A stretch of DNA of 64,000 nucleotides from Roseburia sp. (GCA_017549185.1 JAFYVJ010000056.1:1-64000); one strand, 5' to 3'; shown: positions 17,265 to 27,401, numbered from the stretch's first letter. The notes: generated from the sequence alone by a model not told the origin. Program-made: numbers and translations.

Positions 17265-17915
17265 TTATTTCAACTTATTAAGTTCTGATGTATGTGCAAT
17301 TACAATCAACTTCATAGTTTCATCCAGTGCCTTCTCTGGATCGATATTGATATTCACACTCTCACCCTGACACACTGCCACTACGTTAATACCATATTTC
17401 CTTCGCAGATTCAGTTGCAGAAGATTTTTACCGCTCCATTCCGGACGCATGCTAAGTTCTACCATCGACACATCATCAGATAAATCAATCAGATCCATAA
17501 ATCCGGAGCTGATAAGATTTCGTGCCAAACGTGTACCGGATTCACTCTCTGGAAATACCACCTGATCTGCCCCAACTTTACTTAAAATTTTCTTCTGCAT
17601 CTCATCTGCACACTTTGCAATAACGGTCTTTACACCTGCTTCCTTGCAAAGCAATGTTGCCATAACACTTGCCTCCAGATTATTCGCCGTTGCAATCACA
17701 ACTACATCTATATTACCAATACCCAGTTGTTCTATCACTTCTGCATCTGTGATATCTGCACATTTACAAAAAGGAATATCTATACTTGCATCATTGACTA
17801 CCGTTTCATCCATATCCACAGCCAAAACTTCTGCTCCATTATTTACCAACTCCTTCGCAATTGCCATTCCATATCTGCCTAATCCTAGTACAGCATATGT
17901 GCGATTCATACTCAT
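17265..17915 (-). CDS. ktrA: KtrA/TrkA-type potassium channel regulatory subunit
   Basis: A 216-residue RCK protein. The Rossmann half starts YAVLGLGRYGMAIAKELVNNGAEVLAVDMDE with the nucleotide-binding GxGxxG; the C-terminal RCK_C half follows from about residue 135 (MVELSMRPEWSGKNLLQLNLRRKYGINVVAV). It gates the membrane subunit KtrB encoded immediately upstream, in response to nucleotides. ATG 17915 follows AAAGGTGG; a GTG four codons earlier is inside that site. Confidence 0.92.
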   Translation of the reverse strand: MSMNRTYAVLGLGRYGMAIAKELVNNGAEVLAVDMDETVVNDASIDIPFCKCADITDAEVIEQLGIGNIDVVVIATANNLEASVMATLLCKEAGVKTVIAKCADEMQKKILSKVGADQVVFPESESGTRLARNLISSGFMDLIDLSDDVSMVELSMRPEWSGKNLLQLNLRRKYGINVVAVCQGESVNINIDPEKALDETMKLIVIAHTSELNKLK

Positions 17916-17933
17916 AACTGCTACCACCTTTCT

Positions 17934-19295
17934 TTATCCTACACTGATTTTCTCGGTCGGATTTTTAATAATATTTGGAATCTCTTTTCTTGAATTAAAT
18001 GCCGTTGCCAAAGAAATCGGACCTACTCTTCCTAAGTACATCGTTACAATAATGATTACCTTCCCCCAAACATTCAACGTTCCTGTCAGGTTCCGGCTCA
18101 AACCTACCGTAGCTGTCGCACTGATTGTTTCAAAAAGAATATCAAGTGCATTTGCTTCCGTTACCGCAGACAATAGCACGGTTGATACAAACATGATAAT
18201 AAAAGACATACTCGTAACTGCCACTGCCTTACTCACTGCCTGTTTCGAAATCGTTCTGTTAAAAAGAGACACCTCATTTTGATTCTTAATCGTAGCAAAC
18301 GCTGACATAACCAAAATGGTAATTGTTACCGTTTTAATACCACCTGCCGTTCCTACCGGTGAACCTCCAATAAACATTAGAAGTAGCGAAATCATGGATG
18401 AAGCATTGCTCAAATTCTGCTGTGGAATACTCGCAAATCCTGCGGTTCTTGTCGTAATAGATTGAAACAGTGAAGCCTGTATCTTCTGTCCCATTGTATA
18501 ATCTGCCATTGTAAGGGGATTATTATATTCAAAGACAAATATCAGAATTGCCCCTGCTAATATTAATCCCCCTGTAACAGACAGTGCAATTTTACTGTGT
18601 AATGTCAGACGCTGCCAACACTTCCCTTTTAATTTCTTTCTATCCTTCCAAACCCGAATCACATCCCACCAGACAATGTAACCGACACCACCTAAAATAA
18701 TCAGGGCAGCAGTTACAAGATTGATTAATGGATTATGCACATACACACACAGACTGTCTTCTGCAAAAATATCAATACCCGCATTACAAAATGCTGATAT
18801 CGAATTAAAAATGGAAATCCAAATTCCCTTCACGCCATAATCCGCTACAAACACCGGCATATAGAATACCGCCCCCACTGCTTCTACAATAAAAGTACCT
18901 TTGATTACTTTTTTTACAAATTCTCGCATACCAGACATCGTATTTAAATTAAACGCATCCTGAATCAACATGCTATCCCCGATACCCATTCTGTGTTGCA
19001 TTCCGACTGCAAAACCCGTGACAATCGTAATAACACCAAGCCCTCCGATTTGTATCAATAACAAAATGATAACCTGTCCAAACATACTCCACGTAGACAC
19101 GGTAGGTACTGTTACAAGCCCTGTTACACAGGTAGCCGTGGTAGCAGTAAAGAGTGCATCCATATAAGAAACTGCTTCACCACTTGCAGAACTGATCGGC
19201 AATGCAAGCAGTACACTGCCTGCTAGAATTACTACTATAAAGCTTAACATTATCTTCTGTGTTGTCGACAAATTTAAGCGAAACTTATTCTTCAT
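17934..19295 (-). CDS. ktrB: KtrB/TrkH-type potassium transporter
   Basis: A 453-residue integral membrane protein with four pore-loop repeats, for example TATCVTGLVTV, NAGIDIF, TRTAGFASI and SATATVGLS, which form the potassium filter of the Trk/Ktr superfamily. It transports K+ with Na+ or H+ coupling and works with the RCK subunit encoded 18 bases downstream. A short intergenic repeat (19326-19377) lies upstream. Confidence 0.93.
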   Translation of the reverse strand: MKNKFRLNLSTTQKIMLSFIVVILAGSVLLALPISSASGEAVSYMDALFTATTATCVTGLVTVPTVSTWSMFGQVIILLLIQIGGLGVITIVTGFAVGMQHRMGIGDSMLIQDAFNLNTMSGMREFVKKVIKGTFIVEAVGAVFYMPVFVADYGVKGIWISIFNSISAFCNAGIDIFAEDSLCVYVHNPLINLVTAALIILGGVGYIVWWDVIRVWKDRKKLKGKCWQRLTLHSKIALSVTGGLILAGAILIFVFEYNNPLTMADYTMGQKIQASLFQSITTRTAGFASIPQQNLSNASSMISLLLMFIGGSPVGTAGGIKTVTITILVMSAFATIKNQNEVSLFNRTISKQAVSKAVAVTSMSFIIMFVSTVLLSAVTEANALDILFETISATATVGLSRNLTGTLNVWGKVIIIVTMYLGRVGPISLATAFNSRKEIPNIIKNPTEKISVG

Positions 19296-19325
19296 TTTTT
19301 CACCCGCTTATTGTGATAATATTTC

Positions 19326-19377
19326 GTAATTATTCAATACTTCATAAATTACGATCACAAACCTATTGAATAGTTAC
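19326..19377. repeat. Short copy of the interspersed intergenic repeat
   Basis: A 52-bp unit with ends GTAATTATTCAATA and TATTGAATAGTTAC, inverted repeats with one mismatch. The ends match the 133-bp copy at 11140-11272. It lies between divergent ktrB and glnA. Confidence 0.65.
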
Positions 19378-19451
19378 AATATTTCATATTATTTTATCAC
19401 AATCCATCCGTTACAGCAACATAACCACATTTATAATAATTTCGCTTGTCC

Positions 19452-19480
19452 TTGTAAATTGTTACGTTTTTCTGTATAGT
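19452..19480 (+). promoter_or_regulatory. glnA promoter
   Basis: TTGTAA (19452-19457) and TATAGT (19475-19480) are 17 bases apart, 40 bases upstream of the glnA start. A strong AGGGGG ribosome-binding site follows. Confidence 0.65.
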
Positions 19481-19520
19481 AAATATATCAATATTATTCA
19501 GTCTATTTAGGGGGTGTATT

Positions 19521-20945
19521 ATGCCAAAAACAGCAAAAGACATTATGAATTTTATTCAAGAAAATGATATCAAGATGGTGGACTTCAAAATCGTTGACAT
19601 CAATGGTCAGTTCCGCCACGTAACCATTCCGGCATCTCAGTTTACCGAAGATACTATGAAAGATGGTATAGGTTTTGACGCTTCCAATTATGGTTATGCA
19701 GTTGTAGAAAAAAGTGATATGGTTTTCATTCCAGACTTAGATACAGCTGTGATTGATCCATACTGTGATATTCCAACCTTATCCATCACCGGCAATGCAA
19801 TGATTATTGATTATCCAGAAAATCGTCCGTTAGACCAATACCCAAGAAATATCGTATTAGCTGCGGAACAGTATATGAAAGACCTAGGAATCGCTGATAC
19901 CATGCTTATTTTACCTGAATTTGAATTCCACATGTTTGATGACGTTGCATGGTCCGTAAGACCGAATTCTATCGGAGTTTCCGTAGATGCAGAACAGGCT
20001 TACTGGAACAGTGATAATCAGGGATTAGGATGTGTTGTCCCTCATCAAAAGAACTACCACATTGCAAAACCTTTCGATGCGACTTATGAATGTCGTTCTG
20101 AAATGTGTTTAGAATTAGAAAAAATGGGCATCGCTATCAAATATCACCATCCGGAAGTAGGTGCTGCTGGACAGTTTGAAATCGAACCAATGCTTGGTCA
20201 AATGTCCAAAATGGCTGACGCTTCCATGATGATTAAATACGTTATTCACAACACCGCTATGAAACATGGTAAAGTAGCTACTTTCATGCCTAAACCAGTT
20301 TATGGTGAAGCCGGTAATGGTATGCACGTGCATATGTTATTATTAAAAGACGGAGAGCCTGTATTCTCTGACGATAATGGTTATTCACACTTAAGTGAAA
20401 CAGCACATTACTTCATGGGTGGTTTATTAAAGCACATCTCTTCTTTATGTGCAATTACGAACCCAAGTACAAACTCATTCAAACGATTAGTTCCTGGTTT
20501 TGAAGCACCTGTAACCGTAGGTTACGCTACCTCTAACCGCAGTGCCGTTATCCGTATTCCGGCTTACGCAAAAACACCTGCATTACGTCGTTTCGAAATT
20601 CGTAACCCAGATGCAACCTGTAATCCATACCTTTGCTACGCAGCACTTTTAATGGCTGGATTAGACGGTATCAAGAATAAAATCGACCCACATGCAAATG
20701 GCTGGGGACCATACGACATGAACCTCTATTCTTTATCGGAAGAAGAAAAAGCAAAACTTTCTTCTCTTCCAACACGTTTAGATGATGCCTTAGATGCTTT
20801 AGAGGCTGACCACGATTACCTAACAGCAGGTGGTGTATTCCCAGAACACTTGATTAAGAACTTTATCGCAATGAAACGTAAGGAATGTATGGAAATGTCT
20901 AAAATTCCACATCCTGCAGAATTTGATAAATACTTTAACTTATAA
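19521..20945 (+). CDS. glnA: Type I glutamine synthetase
   Basis: A 474-residue GlnA that makes glutamine from glutamate, ammonia and ATP. Visible motifs: the N-terminal VDFKIVDINGQFRHVTIP, the LPEFEFHMFD metal site, the GAAGQFEIE block, GNGMHVHMLL, NPSTNSFKRLVPGFEAPV and the R-x-E-x-R region ALRRFEIRNPD. Length and the insertion around NLYSLSEEEK resemble the longer type I-beta subgroup, with a tyrosine where adenylylation occurs in Proteobacteria; no adenylyltransferase gene is nearby, so regulation by that route is doubtful. Monocistronic, with its own promoter and a strong terminator. Confidence 0.95.
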   Translation: MPKTAKDIMNFIQENDIKMVDFKIVDINGQFRHVTIPASQFTEDTMKDGIGFDASNYGYAVVEKSDMVFIPDLDTAVIDPYCDIPTLSITGNAMIIDYPENRPLDQYPRNIVLAAEQYMKDLGIADTMLILPEFEFHMFDDVAWSVRPNSIGVSVDAEQAYWNSDNQGLGCVVPHQKNYHIAKPFDATYECRSEMCLELEKMGIAIKYHHPEVGAAGQFEIEPMLGQMSKMADASMMIKYVIHNTAMKHGKVATFMPKPVYGEAGNGMHVHMLLLKDGEPVFSDDNGYSHLSETAHYFMGGLLKHISSLCAITNPSTNSFKRLVPGFEAPVTVGYATSNRSAVIRIPAYAKTPALRRFEIRNPDATCNPYLCYAALLMAGLDGIKNKIDPHANGWGPYDMNLYSLSEEEKAKLSSLPTRLDDALDALEADHDYLTAGGVFPEHLIKNFIAMKRKECMEMSKIPHPAEFDKYFNL

Positions 20946-20964
20946 AACACTTAAATTCCTGCTA

Positions 20965-21019
20965 CAAAATTAAATTCGATACGATAAACTTTCGTTTATC
21001 GTATCGAATTTTAATTTTG
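20965..21019. terminator. Bidirectional terminator between convergent glnA and the SpoIIE-like gene
   Basis: A long hairpin: AAATTCGATACGATAAAC pairs perfectly with GTTTATCGTATCGAATTT around TTTC, extended by A/T-rich arms that serve as T-runs in both directions. Confidence 0.9.
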
Positions 21020-21035
21020 TAACTCCTGTACTGTT

Positions 21036-22208
21036 CTAGAAATAGCTAACCTTAATTCGTTTACCCATCTCCTTTAGGCATTTTGACAATTCCTCTACTA
21101 AATTCATTTTGATATTAAAATTAATTGGCAAATCCGGATTCTGATGAGCCGGATTAATCGCTCTACCTACATAAAAATTGATATCCGTAGCTTCCTCAAT
21201 AAGCAACTGGCAAATAAGGGATGCTCCATCTTTTTTAAAATACCACTGCTCATACAATTCATTATTTACCAAATAGTCCTTCGCATATTCCACTACCTTA
21301 TTTACCGTAATAACCCCTTCTGTTACAAGGTCTACACCTTCTATTTTAGCAATTGGTGGTATCTCTGATTTTTCAAAATTTAAAGTTGCCTGCAAAGGTT
21401 TTCCCAAATACTTGGCTGCAATAGAAGACGTGGTTCCTCCACATATAATGTGCTTTCCTTCCTTCGAGAAAAACAGTGCCATCATTCGATTCACGTCATC
21501 AGGATTAGATGGAGGTCCAAATAATAAATTCACTGGTTCACGCTTACGGATTTTCACAATGCATGCCGTAGCATCATCTCCTGGCTTGTTCGCATACAAT
21601 GTATTGCATTCATCCACAAGCAACGTCGCTAAATTTTTCGCTGTCAATCCATTCATTGCCATTACTTCCATAAAAGCAATAATATCTTCTCTTTTCCATC
21701 CGAAATTATAGGACAAACCTATTCCTGCATGTGGACATCCATCGCTCATTGCCACAAAAATATCATTCTCCTGAAAATGAATCGTGCTTTTATAAATTTT
21801 CTTACCATCAATACTGATCTCTGTTTTAGGATAATCATAATTCACACAGTCACGAAGCATAATAACATGAGGATTATCATATTGAATGATTTCAATAGTT
21901 TCGTTATTTATCAAGTGCATAATCGTAAAAGTAGAATAAGCCACTCCACGTACAGAACACACTGGCAGTGTTGCTGCGATTGTAGAAACACATTCATCAA
22001 TCGGCAATCCTGCTGCCATCATTGTAGAAATAATTTTGGATGTAAGCGTAGAAAGGATACTCGCCTTTACACCACTTCCCAATCCATCTGCCAACACAAT
22101 AACCGTCGAATTTTCATTCTGCTCTACTATTTCCACGTGGTCACCACAGAGTTGCTCTCCATGATGGTTAATACTTTTATATCCAATATCTACACATAAA
22201 TCATTCAT
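21036..22208 (-). CDS. SpoIIE-type PP2C serine phosphatase
   Basis: A 390-residue cytoplasmic protein. The N-terminal 230 residues match the SpoIIE/PP2C fold: the VIVLADGLGSGVKAS metal-binding motif, IFVAMSDGCPHAG, and PGDDATACIVKI. The remainder (from about NLLFGPPSNPDDVNRM) is a conserved but unnamed domain. The gene overlaps the hydrogenase-like gene by 8 bases. Sensory group C [FeFe]-hydrogenases are known to be paired with such phosphatases, so it probably turns a redox or hydrogen signal into dephosphorylation of an unknown target. Confidence 0.88.
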   Translation of the reverse strand: MNDLCVDIGYKSINHHGEQLCGDHVEIVEQNENSTVIVLADGLGSGVKASILSTLTSKIISTMMAAGLPIDECVSTIAATLPVCSVRGVAYSTFTIMHLINNETIEIIQYDNPHVIMLRDCVNYDYPKTEISIDGKKIYKSTIHFQENDIFVAMSDGCPHAGIGLSYNFGWKREDIIAFMEVMAMNGLTAKNLATLLVDECNTLYANKPGDDATACIVKIRKREPVNLLFGPPSNPDDVNRMMALFFSKEGKHIICGGTTSSIAAKYLGKPLQATLNFEKSEIPPIAKIEGVDLVTEGVITVNKVVEYAKDYLVNNELYEQWYFKKDGASLICQLLIEEATDINFYVGRAINPAHQNPDLPINFNIKMNLVEELSKCLKEMGKRIKVSYF

Positions 22209-23880
22209 CTGTAATAGACTCCTTTAATTTCGCAAGTGCAATTTTAGTTTCAGCTGCTGTTTCACCTAAAAGTGATGCAATTTCCTGAACAATACGCATC
22301 TGCTTATCAACTACCTTATCTGCAACTTCTATAGTCTGACGACTAATACTTTCTTTCTTCTCACGCTGTTCCTCTTCTTCTGTAACATCACGCATATTAC
22401 AGATTAACAGATGTGATTCTCTATCATGTACTACTGACTGCTCTACATAGCGTTTGTATTCTGCTAAATAAACACGTTTATTTTGTATACTTCTTCCGGT
22501 ATCTAAAACTTCCACAAAATCTAACGGATCAAGAATACGTACTACCGGTTCTCCTAAAATATCCGAACTAAAACGAATATTCATTAATTTTCTTGCCGAT
22601 TCATTAATCTGCTGCACTTCTAAATTCTCATTTAATACAATAATACCATTTGGCGAATTCTTAACAATCGCATCAGAAAAGCTCTCTGCCTTATTCTTTA
22701 AATACGGCAAACACATAGAAGCTTCCGCCTTACCCTGACAAATAGCAATTGCCTTTTCTCGACAGGTGTTATAGCCACAGGAACCACAGTTTAATTCATC
22801 CGCAGGTTTTGTTTTTCCCATTTGACGAAGCACAGCATAAATCTCTGTTTCTGTTGGTTGTGCTAATTTATGCTCAATATACTCAAACTGTTTTTTTAAT
22901 TCTACTGCTCTTGGTTGCTCTATATCAAAATCTTTTTCACCAGCATAATTTACAATTGCAATATAATCTTTTACATGTGAAGTCAAATGATATTTTTCCA
23001 TAACAGGACCACCGATACAGCTTCCTGTACATGCAGACATTTCGATAAAACATTTATGTATCTTACCAGTTTGAATATCCGCAAGTACATCCATACAATT
23101 TTGTACTCCATCTATTGCTAAATAAGTGTATCCAGGAACGTCCTGTGTCATTGTTTTTAATACACCTCCCGTTGTCGGGAAAAATCTGGCACGACTCTCT
23201 TCCGTAGAATCCACTTGAGCCTTTAATTCAACATTTTCTTCCTTTAACCAATTTGATAATTCCTCAAAAGTTAATACTGCATCTACAATACCTTTATAAT
23301 GCTCCGCTTCATCCTTTTTCGCTACACAAGGTCCTATAAATACCGTCTTAGCATTCGGATAACGTTTTTTAATATCTTTACAATGTGCCTGCATTGGAGA
23401 CACTACATCCGCTAGATATTCCAACATTGCCGGATAATATTTCTGAATCAATAAATTGACCGAATGACAACAAGAAGTAATGATAATGTCACGTTCCTCT
23501 TCCTTTAACATTCTCTCGTATTCATTTTTTACCATGGTTGCACCGATAGCCGTTTCCTCGACATCGTAAAAGCCAAGTTGCTTTAGAGCTTCTCTCATAG
23601 CCTCTATTCCGGTACCCTCGAAATTGGCAATAAAAGAAGGAGCGAGACTTACAATAACAGGCTCTGTATCTTGTAAAAATACCTTTACTTTTTCTGTCTC
23701 ATTTACAATTTGTTTTGCATTTTGCGGACAGACTACAAAACATTCCCCACATAAAATACATTCATTTCCAATGATATGAGCCTGGTTACCAGAAAAACGA
23801 ATGGCTTTCACTGGACAATGCCGAATACATTTATAACAGTTTTTACAGTTTGATTTTTTCAGCGTCAAACAATTAGACAT
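22201..23880 (-). CDS. Sensory (group C) [FeFe]-hydrogenase with PAS domain
   Basis: A 559-residue fusion: a 2[4Fe-4S] ferredoxin domain (CKNCYKCIRHCP, CILCGECFVVCP), an H-cluster domain (ITSCCHSV, IGPCVAKKDEA, MSACTGSCIGGP), a further Fe-S module (CGSCGYNTCREKAIAICQG), a PAS domain from about residue 410 (NGIIVLNENLEVQQINESARKLM) and a helical tail. ATG 23880, preceded by AGGGAG, is preferred over a GTG 15 codons upstream that has none. It probably senses H2 or redox state and controls the overlapping phosphatase gene product rather than doing bulk catalysis. Confidence 0.88.
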   Translation of the reverse strand: MSNCLTLKKSNCKNCYKCIRHCPVKAIRFSGNQAHIIGNECILCGECFVVCPQNAKQIVNETEKVKVFLQDTEPVIVSLAPSFIANFEGTGIEAMREALKQLGFYDVEETAIGATMVKNEYERMLKEEERDIIITSCCHSVNLLIQKYYPAMLEYLADVVSPMQAHCKDIKKRYPNAKTVFIGPCVAKKDEAEHYKGIVDAVLTFEELSNWLKEENVELKAQVDSTEESRARFFPTTGGVLKTMTQDVPGYTYLAIDGVQNCMDVLADIQTGKIHKCFIEMSACTGSCIGGPVMEKYHLTSHVKDYIAIVNYAGEKDFDIEQPRAVELKKQFEYIEHKLAQPTETEIYAVLRQMGKTKPADELNCGSCGYNTCREKAIAICQGKAEASMCLPYLKNKAESFSDAIVKNSPNGIIVLNENLEVQQINESARKLMNIRFSSDILGEPVVRILDPLDFVEVLDTGRSIQNKRVYLAEYKRYVEQSVVHDRESHLLICNMRDVTEEEEQREKKESISRQTIEVADKVVDKQMRIVQEIASLLGETAAETKIALAKLKESITDE

Positions 23881-24098
23881 TTCCCATTTTCTCCCTTCCC
23901 GATCTATTATTTCTACAACACTCACAATTTGTTAATATTTTAACACCTATCTTTCCTAATGTGAACTATAAAATGCCCAATCTGGTTGCTTTTTTGTTTT
24001 TTACAAGCTAAAATATAAATAAAGATAATGTGTAACTATGTAGTACCTTCCTAGTTACAATAATGTTCGGAAATATCTTGAAAGGAGGAGTTGTAACT

Positions 24099-24857
24099 AT
24101 GGCAATACAGCCCGTAACAATGGATAAAGTATCCCCTACAACGCCAGCTCCGTCAGTAACGAGTTCTAGCAATAATGGGCATACCAAAAATATTCAGTCT
24201 CAAATCACTAGCAAACAACAACATCTCAAACAAATTTCCTCTGATGATACTATCACTGCAACAGAGAAAGAAGAAAAACGCAGAGAATTACAAAGAGAAA
24301 TTGATGAATTAAATCGCAAATTAGAGCTCAAAAAACAAGAGCAAAAAGAAAAAGCGGAAGAAGCCGCAAAAAAACAGCAACAAGCTGACGCTCGCAAAGC
24401 AGAAACGCAAAAAAAGGCCTCCTCTACATCAGAGGCAAAGGAAGACAGTTCTACACTTTCCAAAAAAGAAGAGAACACAGAAAAAGCCACTGAAGCTCGT
24501 CAAGACACTCAAAAAGCGGACTTATTAAAGGCTGAACAGCAAAAAACTGACATGTCTATCAAAGAGATTCAGCAGATGCTTTCTGCCGACTACCTGATTC
24601 AGAAAGACTTAGTACAAGAGCAGGTAGATGCAAAAATTGAAAATACGATTCATGTTTTAGAATCAGAGATCCGCCAAGATAAAATGTATGGTGCTGACAC
24701 CACTAAAAAAGAAACTGAGTTAGACACTTTACAAAGCAAAGAAAATTTCTGGACCGAAGCCCAGAAAACCAAAGAAGTTCAAAAACAGGCACAGGAACAA
24801 ACTCATATGCAGAGTGCACTCAATGCCAATGCCAAAATTGTTACTGACCAAATGTAA
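24099..24857 (+). CDS. Hypothetical coiled-coil protein
   Basis: A 252-residue, highly charged protein: a Ser/Thr/Pro-rich start, then heptad-like Lys/Glu/Gln-rich coiled coil from about residue 35 to 135 (KEEKRRELQREIDELNRKLELKKQEQKEKA as the core), then a helical C terminus. No signal peptide or membrane segment. ATG 24099 is placed by GAAAGGAGGAG; an ATG 12 codons earlier is not. Resembles FlxA-type coiled-coil proteins only in general character; function unknown. Confidence 0.75.
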   Translation: MAIQPVTMDKVSPTTPAPSVTSSSNNGHTKNIQSQITSKQQHLKQISSDDTITATEKEEKRRELQREIDELNRKLELKKQEQKEKAEEAAKKQQQADARKAETQKKASSTSEAKEDSSTLSKKEENTEKATEARQDTQKADLLKAEQQKTDMSIKEIQQMLSADYLIQKDLVQEQVDAKIENTIHVLESEIRQDKMYGADTTKKETELDTLQSKENFWTEAQKTKEVQKQAQEQTHMQSALNANAKIVTDQM

Positions 24858-24866
24858 TTTTATAAG

Positions 24867-24899
24867 AGGCAGCCGTAAACTTTACGACTGCCCCTTTTT
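24867..24899 (+). terminator. Terminator after the coiled-coil gene
   Basis: GGCAGCCGTAAA pairs with TTTACGACTGCC, then CCCTTTTTA. Confidence 0.85.
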
Positions 24900-24910
24900 A
24901 TATCTCTCTA

Positions 24911-26872
24911 TTATTTTACAGAAGATAAAATATTATATATATTCTTTCCTCTTTCTTTTGCCTGGTACATTGCCTCGTCAGAATGTTTCATAATATAATC
25001 ATATTCTAAATTTTCATTCTGCTCGATGACAACACCGATACTACACGGTGTAGGAATTATCTCACCGGTTTCTAATACTTCCGTTCCTTCATTTAATCTT
25101 GTATGCAGGATTTTCATAGCTGCTTCTACCGTTTCATACGAAGCACCCAGAATACAGAATGTAAATTCATCACCACCGGATCTGCCCACATCACCTTTTA
25201 TCGATTCTTTTAACACTCTTGCTACATACTTAATCACTTCATCACCTTGTAAATGACCATATTTCGTATTGTAATCTCTAAAATTATCAATATCTACAAA
25301 ACCTACTGCTATCGGCTGATTTTTCTGTGCCGCTTCTATGATACGCTCCCTGATAATCTGTTCAATCGCACGCTTATTCTTAATCTGCGTCATTGGATCT
25401 AAAGTAGCCTTTTCTTCTACCTGCTGTAATTCCTCTAAATGTTTACGGTGTACTTCCGTAATATCATGATAGATTCTTTGAATAATTTTAGCGTCTCCGT
25501 CATACTCTACCAGCATACTTCTAATTCTAAGTAAATGTTCCGAACCATCTTTCCATGTCACACGGCACTCTACTACCGCACTTTCCCATTGTTCCTTCAA
25601 TCCATGGCATGTTGCAACGAGTTTTTCTGCATCTTCTTCATTCATAGTACTGACAACATCTGCATTCTGACGTTTCTCCAATTCTTCTTCCGAATCCATT
25701 CCAATTAACTTCAAACCCATCGGATTAATTTTTATAATGGTACTCTCCGTATCTGTCATTCTTATACGAAGTACTCCTGTCGACATCGTTGAATAAATAT
25801 CCTCCAATACCTCGTTCTGCTTCAACAACTGTCTATGGAACTTTTTCGCCTGATGTTCTAAAATATTTACCATTGCCGCAAATATGATAATTACTAAAAC
25901 AAAAAATAAAATCATCATAGTAACAATCTGCGTCACATTTTTTTCACTCATATTAGCAGAGTATTCATACAGTTCCTCTACCGTTTCTCCCGTAGACACA
26001 ATCCAATTAAATGGTTCATAATATTGGGAATATGAAAACTTTTCAGCAAGTTCACCATTTACAGTGTTTTCAAAAAAATAGGAATAAAATACATAACCAT
26101 CTTTACGAATTCCCTCTAGTTCTGTCTTATACGGATAATTCCCCATTGCATCCTGCATTAAAGTAGATAGATAATGTCCTTCTAACTCTTCCTGATGTGG
26201 ATATATTCTACGGACTGCATACCGACTACCGCCATTCATATTCAGAACTTCATTCACCCAGACGTATTGATTGCCTTCGTACTTTTCCGCATGTACATAT
26301 TGACGTATCTCTTCTTTCACTAATGAATCCACGTCTTCCTGCTCAAAAAATAATACGATAGTTTTCCCTTCCAGTTCCAACTTTTTATGCAAATCACCCT
26401 GATATAAATCAATACTCTTTTCTATTGGTAATGCCATCAAGGTTTCTTCCATAGTTCGAACATGATACGCAGCCCCCTCATCTGACAAGTAGACAGCCTG
26501 AAGTTTTAGACTCAAATGATTTTCCTCACATACTTTCATTTGTTCCGCCACATCCGACACATCTAATATCTCAGCTTTACTCATACGGCTTGCGGTATCT
26601 TTTATAATAATCTCAGCCTCACGAGTCATCCTGGTTCGTACGGTATCTATTTTTACAAACAAATTACCTATCGCTTCTTTCACAGACTCTCTTACTTCAG
26701 CCACTGCAACTTCCCGCAAGCTCTCATGATTACTGATTACAACACGTTGTGAAAACAAAAGGAATGCCAAGCACATCAATATGAGCACTGCTGCCTGAAG
26801 TAACCGCAATCTCCTAATATATTGTCTTGTATTATAATCCAATTGCTCGTCTTCTTCACGTTTCCTTCCCAT
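24911..26872 (-). CDS. Membrane-bound diguanylate cyclase with sensor and PAS domains
   Basis: A 653-residue protein: membrane segment near residues 30-50, a large extracytoplasmic sensor (about 50-310, Cache-like in layout), a second membrane segment (VTMMILFFVLVIIIFAAMVNIL), a PAS domain, and a C-terminal GGDEF domain with intact RSGGDEFTFCI active site and HSDEAMYQAKERGKN end. It would make cyclic di-GMP in response to an external signal. It is separated by 28 bases from the Gx transporter gene and may be co-transcribed with it. GGGAG precedes the start. Confidence 0.9.
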   Translation of the reverse strand: MGRKREEDEQLDYNTRQYIRRLRLLQAAVLILMCLAFLLFSQRVVISNHESLREVAVAEVRESVKEAIGNLFVKIDTVRTRMTREAEIIIKDTASRMSKAEILDVSDVAEQMKVCEENHLSLKLQAVYLSDEGAAYHVRTMEETLMALPIEKSIDLYQGDLHKKLELEGKTIVLFFEQEDVDSLVKEEIRQYVHAEKYEGNQYVWVNEVLNMNGGSRYAVRRIYPHQEELEGHYLSTLMQDAMGNYPYKTELEGIRKDGYVFYSYFFENTVNGELAEKFSYSQYYEPFNWIVSTGETVEELYEYSANMSEKNVTQIVTMMILFFVLVIIIFAAMVNILEHQAKKFHRQLLKQNEVLEDIYSTMSTGVLRIRMTDTESTIIKINPMGLKLIGMDSEEELEKRQNADVVSTMNEEDAEKLVATCHGLKEQWESAVVECRVTWKDGSEHLLRIRSMLVEYDGDAKIIQRIYHDITEVHRKHLEELQQVEEKATLDPMTQIKNKRAIEQIIRERIIEAAQKNQPIAVGFVDIDNFRDYNTKYGHLQGDEVIKYVARVLKESIKGDVGRSGGDEFTFCILGASYETVEAAMKILHTRLNEGTEVLETGEIIPTPCSIGVVIEQNENLEYDYIMKHSDEAMYQAKERGKNIYNILSSVK

Positions 26873-26900
26873 AGTTCTCCCTCTTTTGCACTGATAACTT

Positions 26901-27401
26901 CTAATCGATAAGATGAATTCCTTTTATTCGTTTCGTCACCATACCTCCCAAAATACCTATCGCCACTCCCGCTGCAATGCCAGACACCATAAGCACCGGC
27001 AGATAATATATCAGACTGACCGTTTTCACCACCCAAATTGCTACAATAATCTGACCTACATTGTGGAATACGCCACCTAAAACACTGACTCCGGTAAGAG
27101 ATAATTTTCGGGTTTTCTTTGCGATTACCATCACCACAAAACTTAAAATGCCTCCTGCAAGACTATAAAGCATGCTAGCAAGATTAGCAAATGTGAATCC
27201 TACTAACACAATCCTTATCATAGATAACACAAATGCATCTCTTTCATTCAATGTGTATAATGCTACGATAATCACCAGATTCGCAAGTCCAAGCTTAGCC
27301 CCCGGTATCCCAATATTAACAGGAATTAAAAATTCAATATAAGAAAATACAAATGCCAAGGCAATCAAAAGCCCCAGATATGCAATTTTTTTCGTTTTCA
27401 T
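26901..27401 (-). CDS. Gx transporter family membrane protein (EetB-like)
   Basis: A 166-residue protein with five or six membrane segments and the family's Gly-rich pattern (NIGIPGAKLGLANLVIIVALY, GVSVLGGVFHNVGQIIVA). It is annotated elsewhere as Gx transporter or heptaprenyl diphosphate synthase component I. In Listeria and lactobacilli, Gx and NusG-domain-II proteins flank extracellular electron transport genes together with ApbE; the same three occur here in a row. ATG 27401 follows GGAGAG. Transport substrate unknown. Confidence 0.85.
   Translation of the reverse strand: MKTKKIAYLGLLIALAFVFSYIEFLIPVNIGIPGAKLGLANLVIIVALYTLNERDAFVLSMIRIVLVGFTFANLASMLYSLAGGILSFVVMVIAKKTRKLSLTGVSVLGGVFHNVGQIIVAIWVVKTVSLIYYLPVLMVSGIAAGVAIGILGGMVTKRIKGIHLID

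Noticed and set aside
24200..24490. Minus-strand frame inside the coiled-coil gene
   Set aside because: It is a Ser/Phe/Cys-rich shadow of the Lys/Glu-rich coiled coil.
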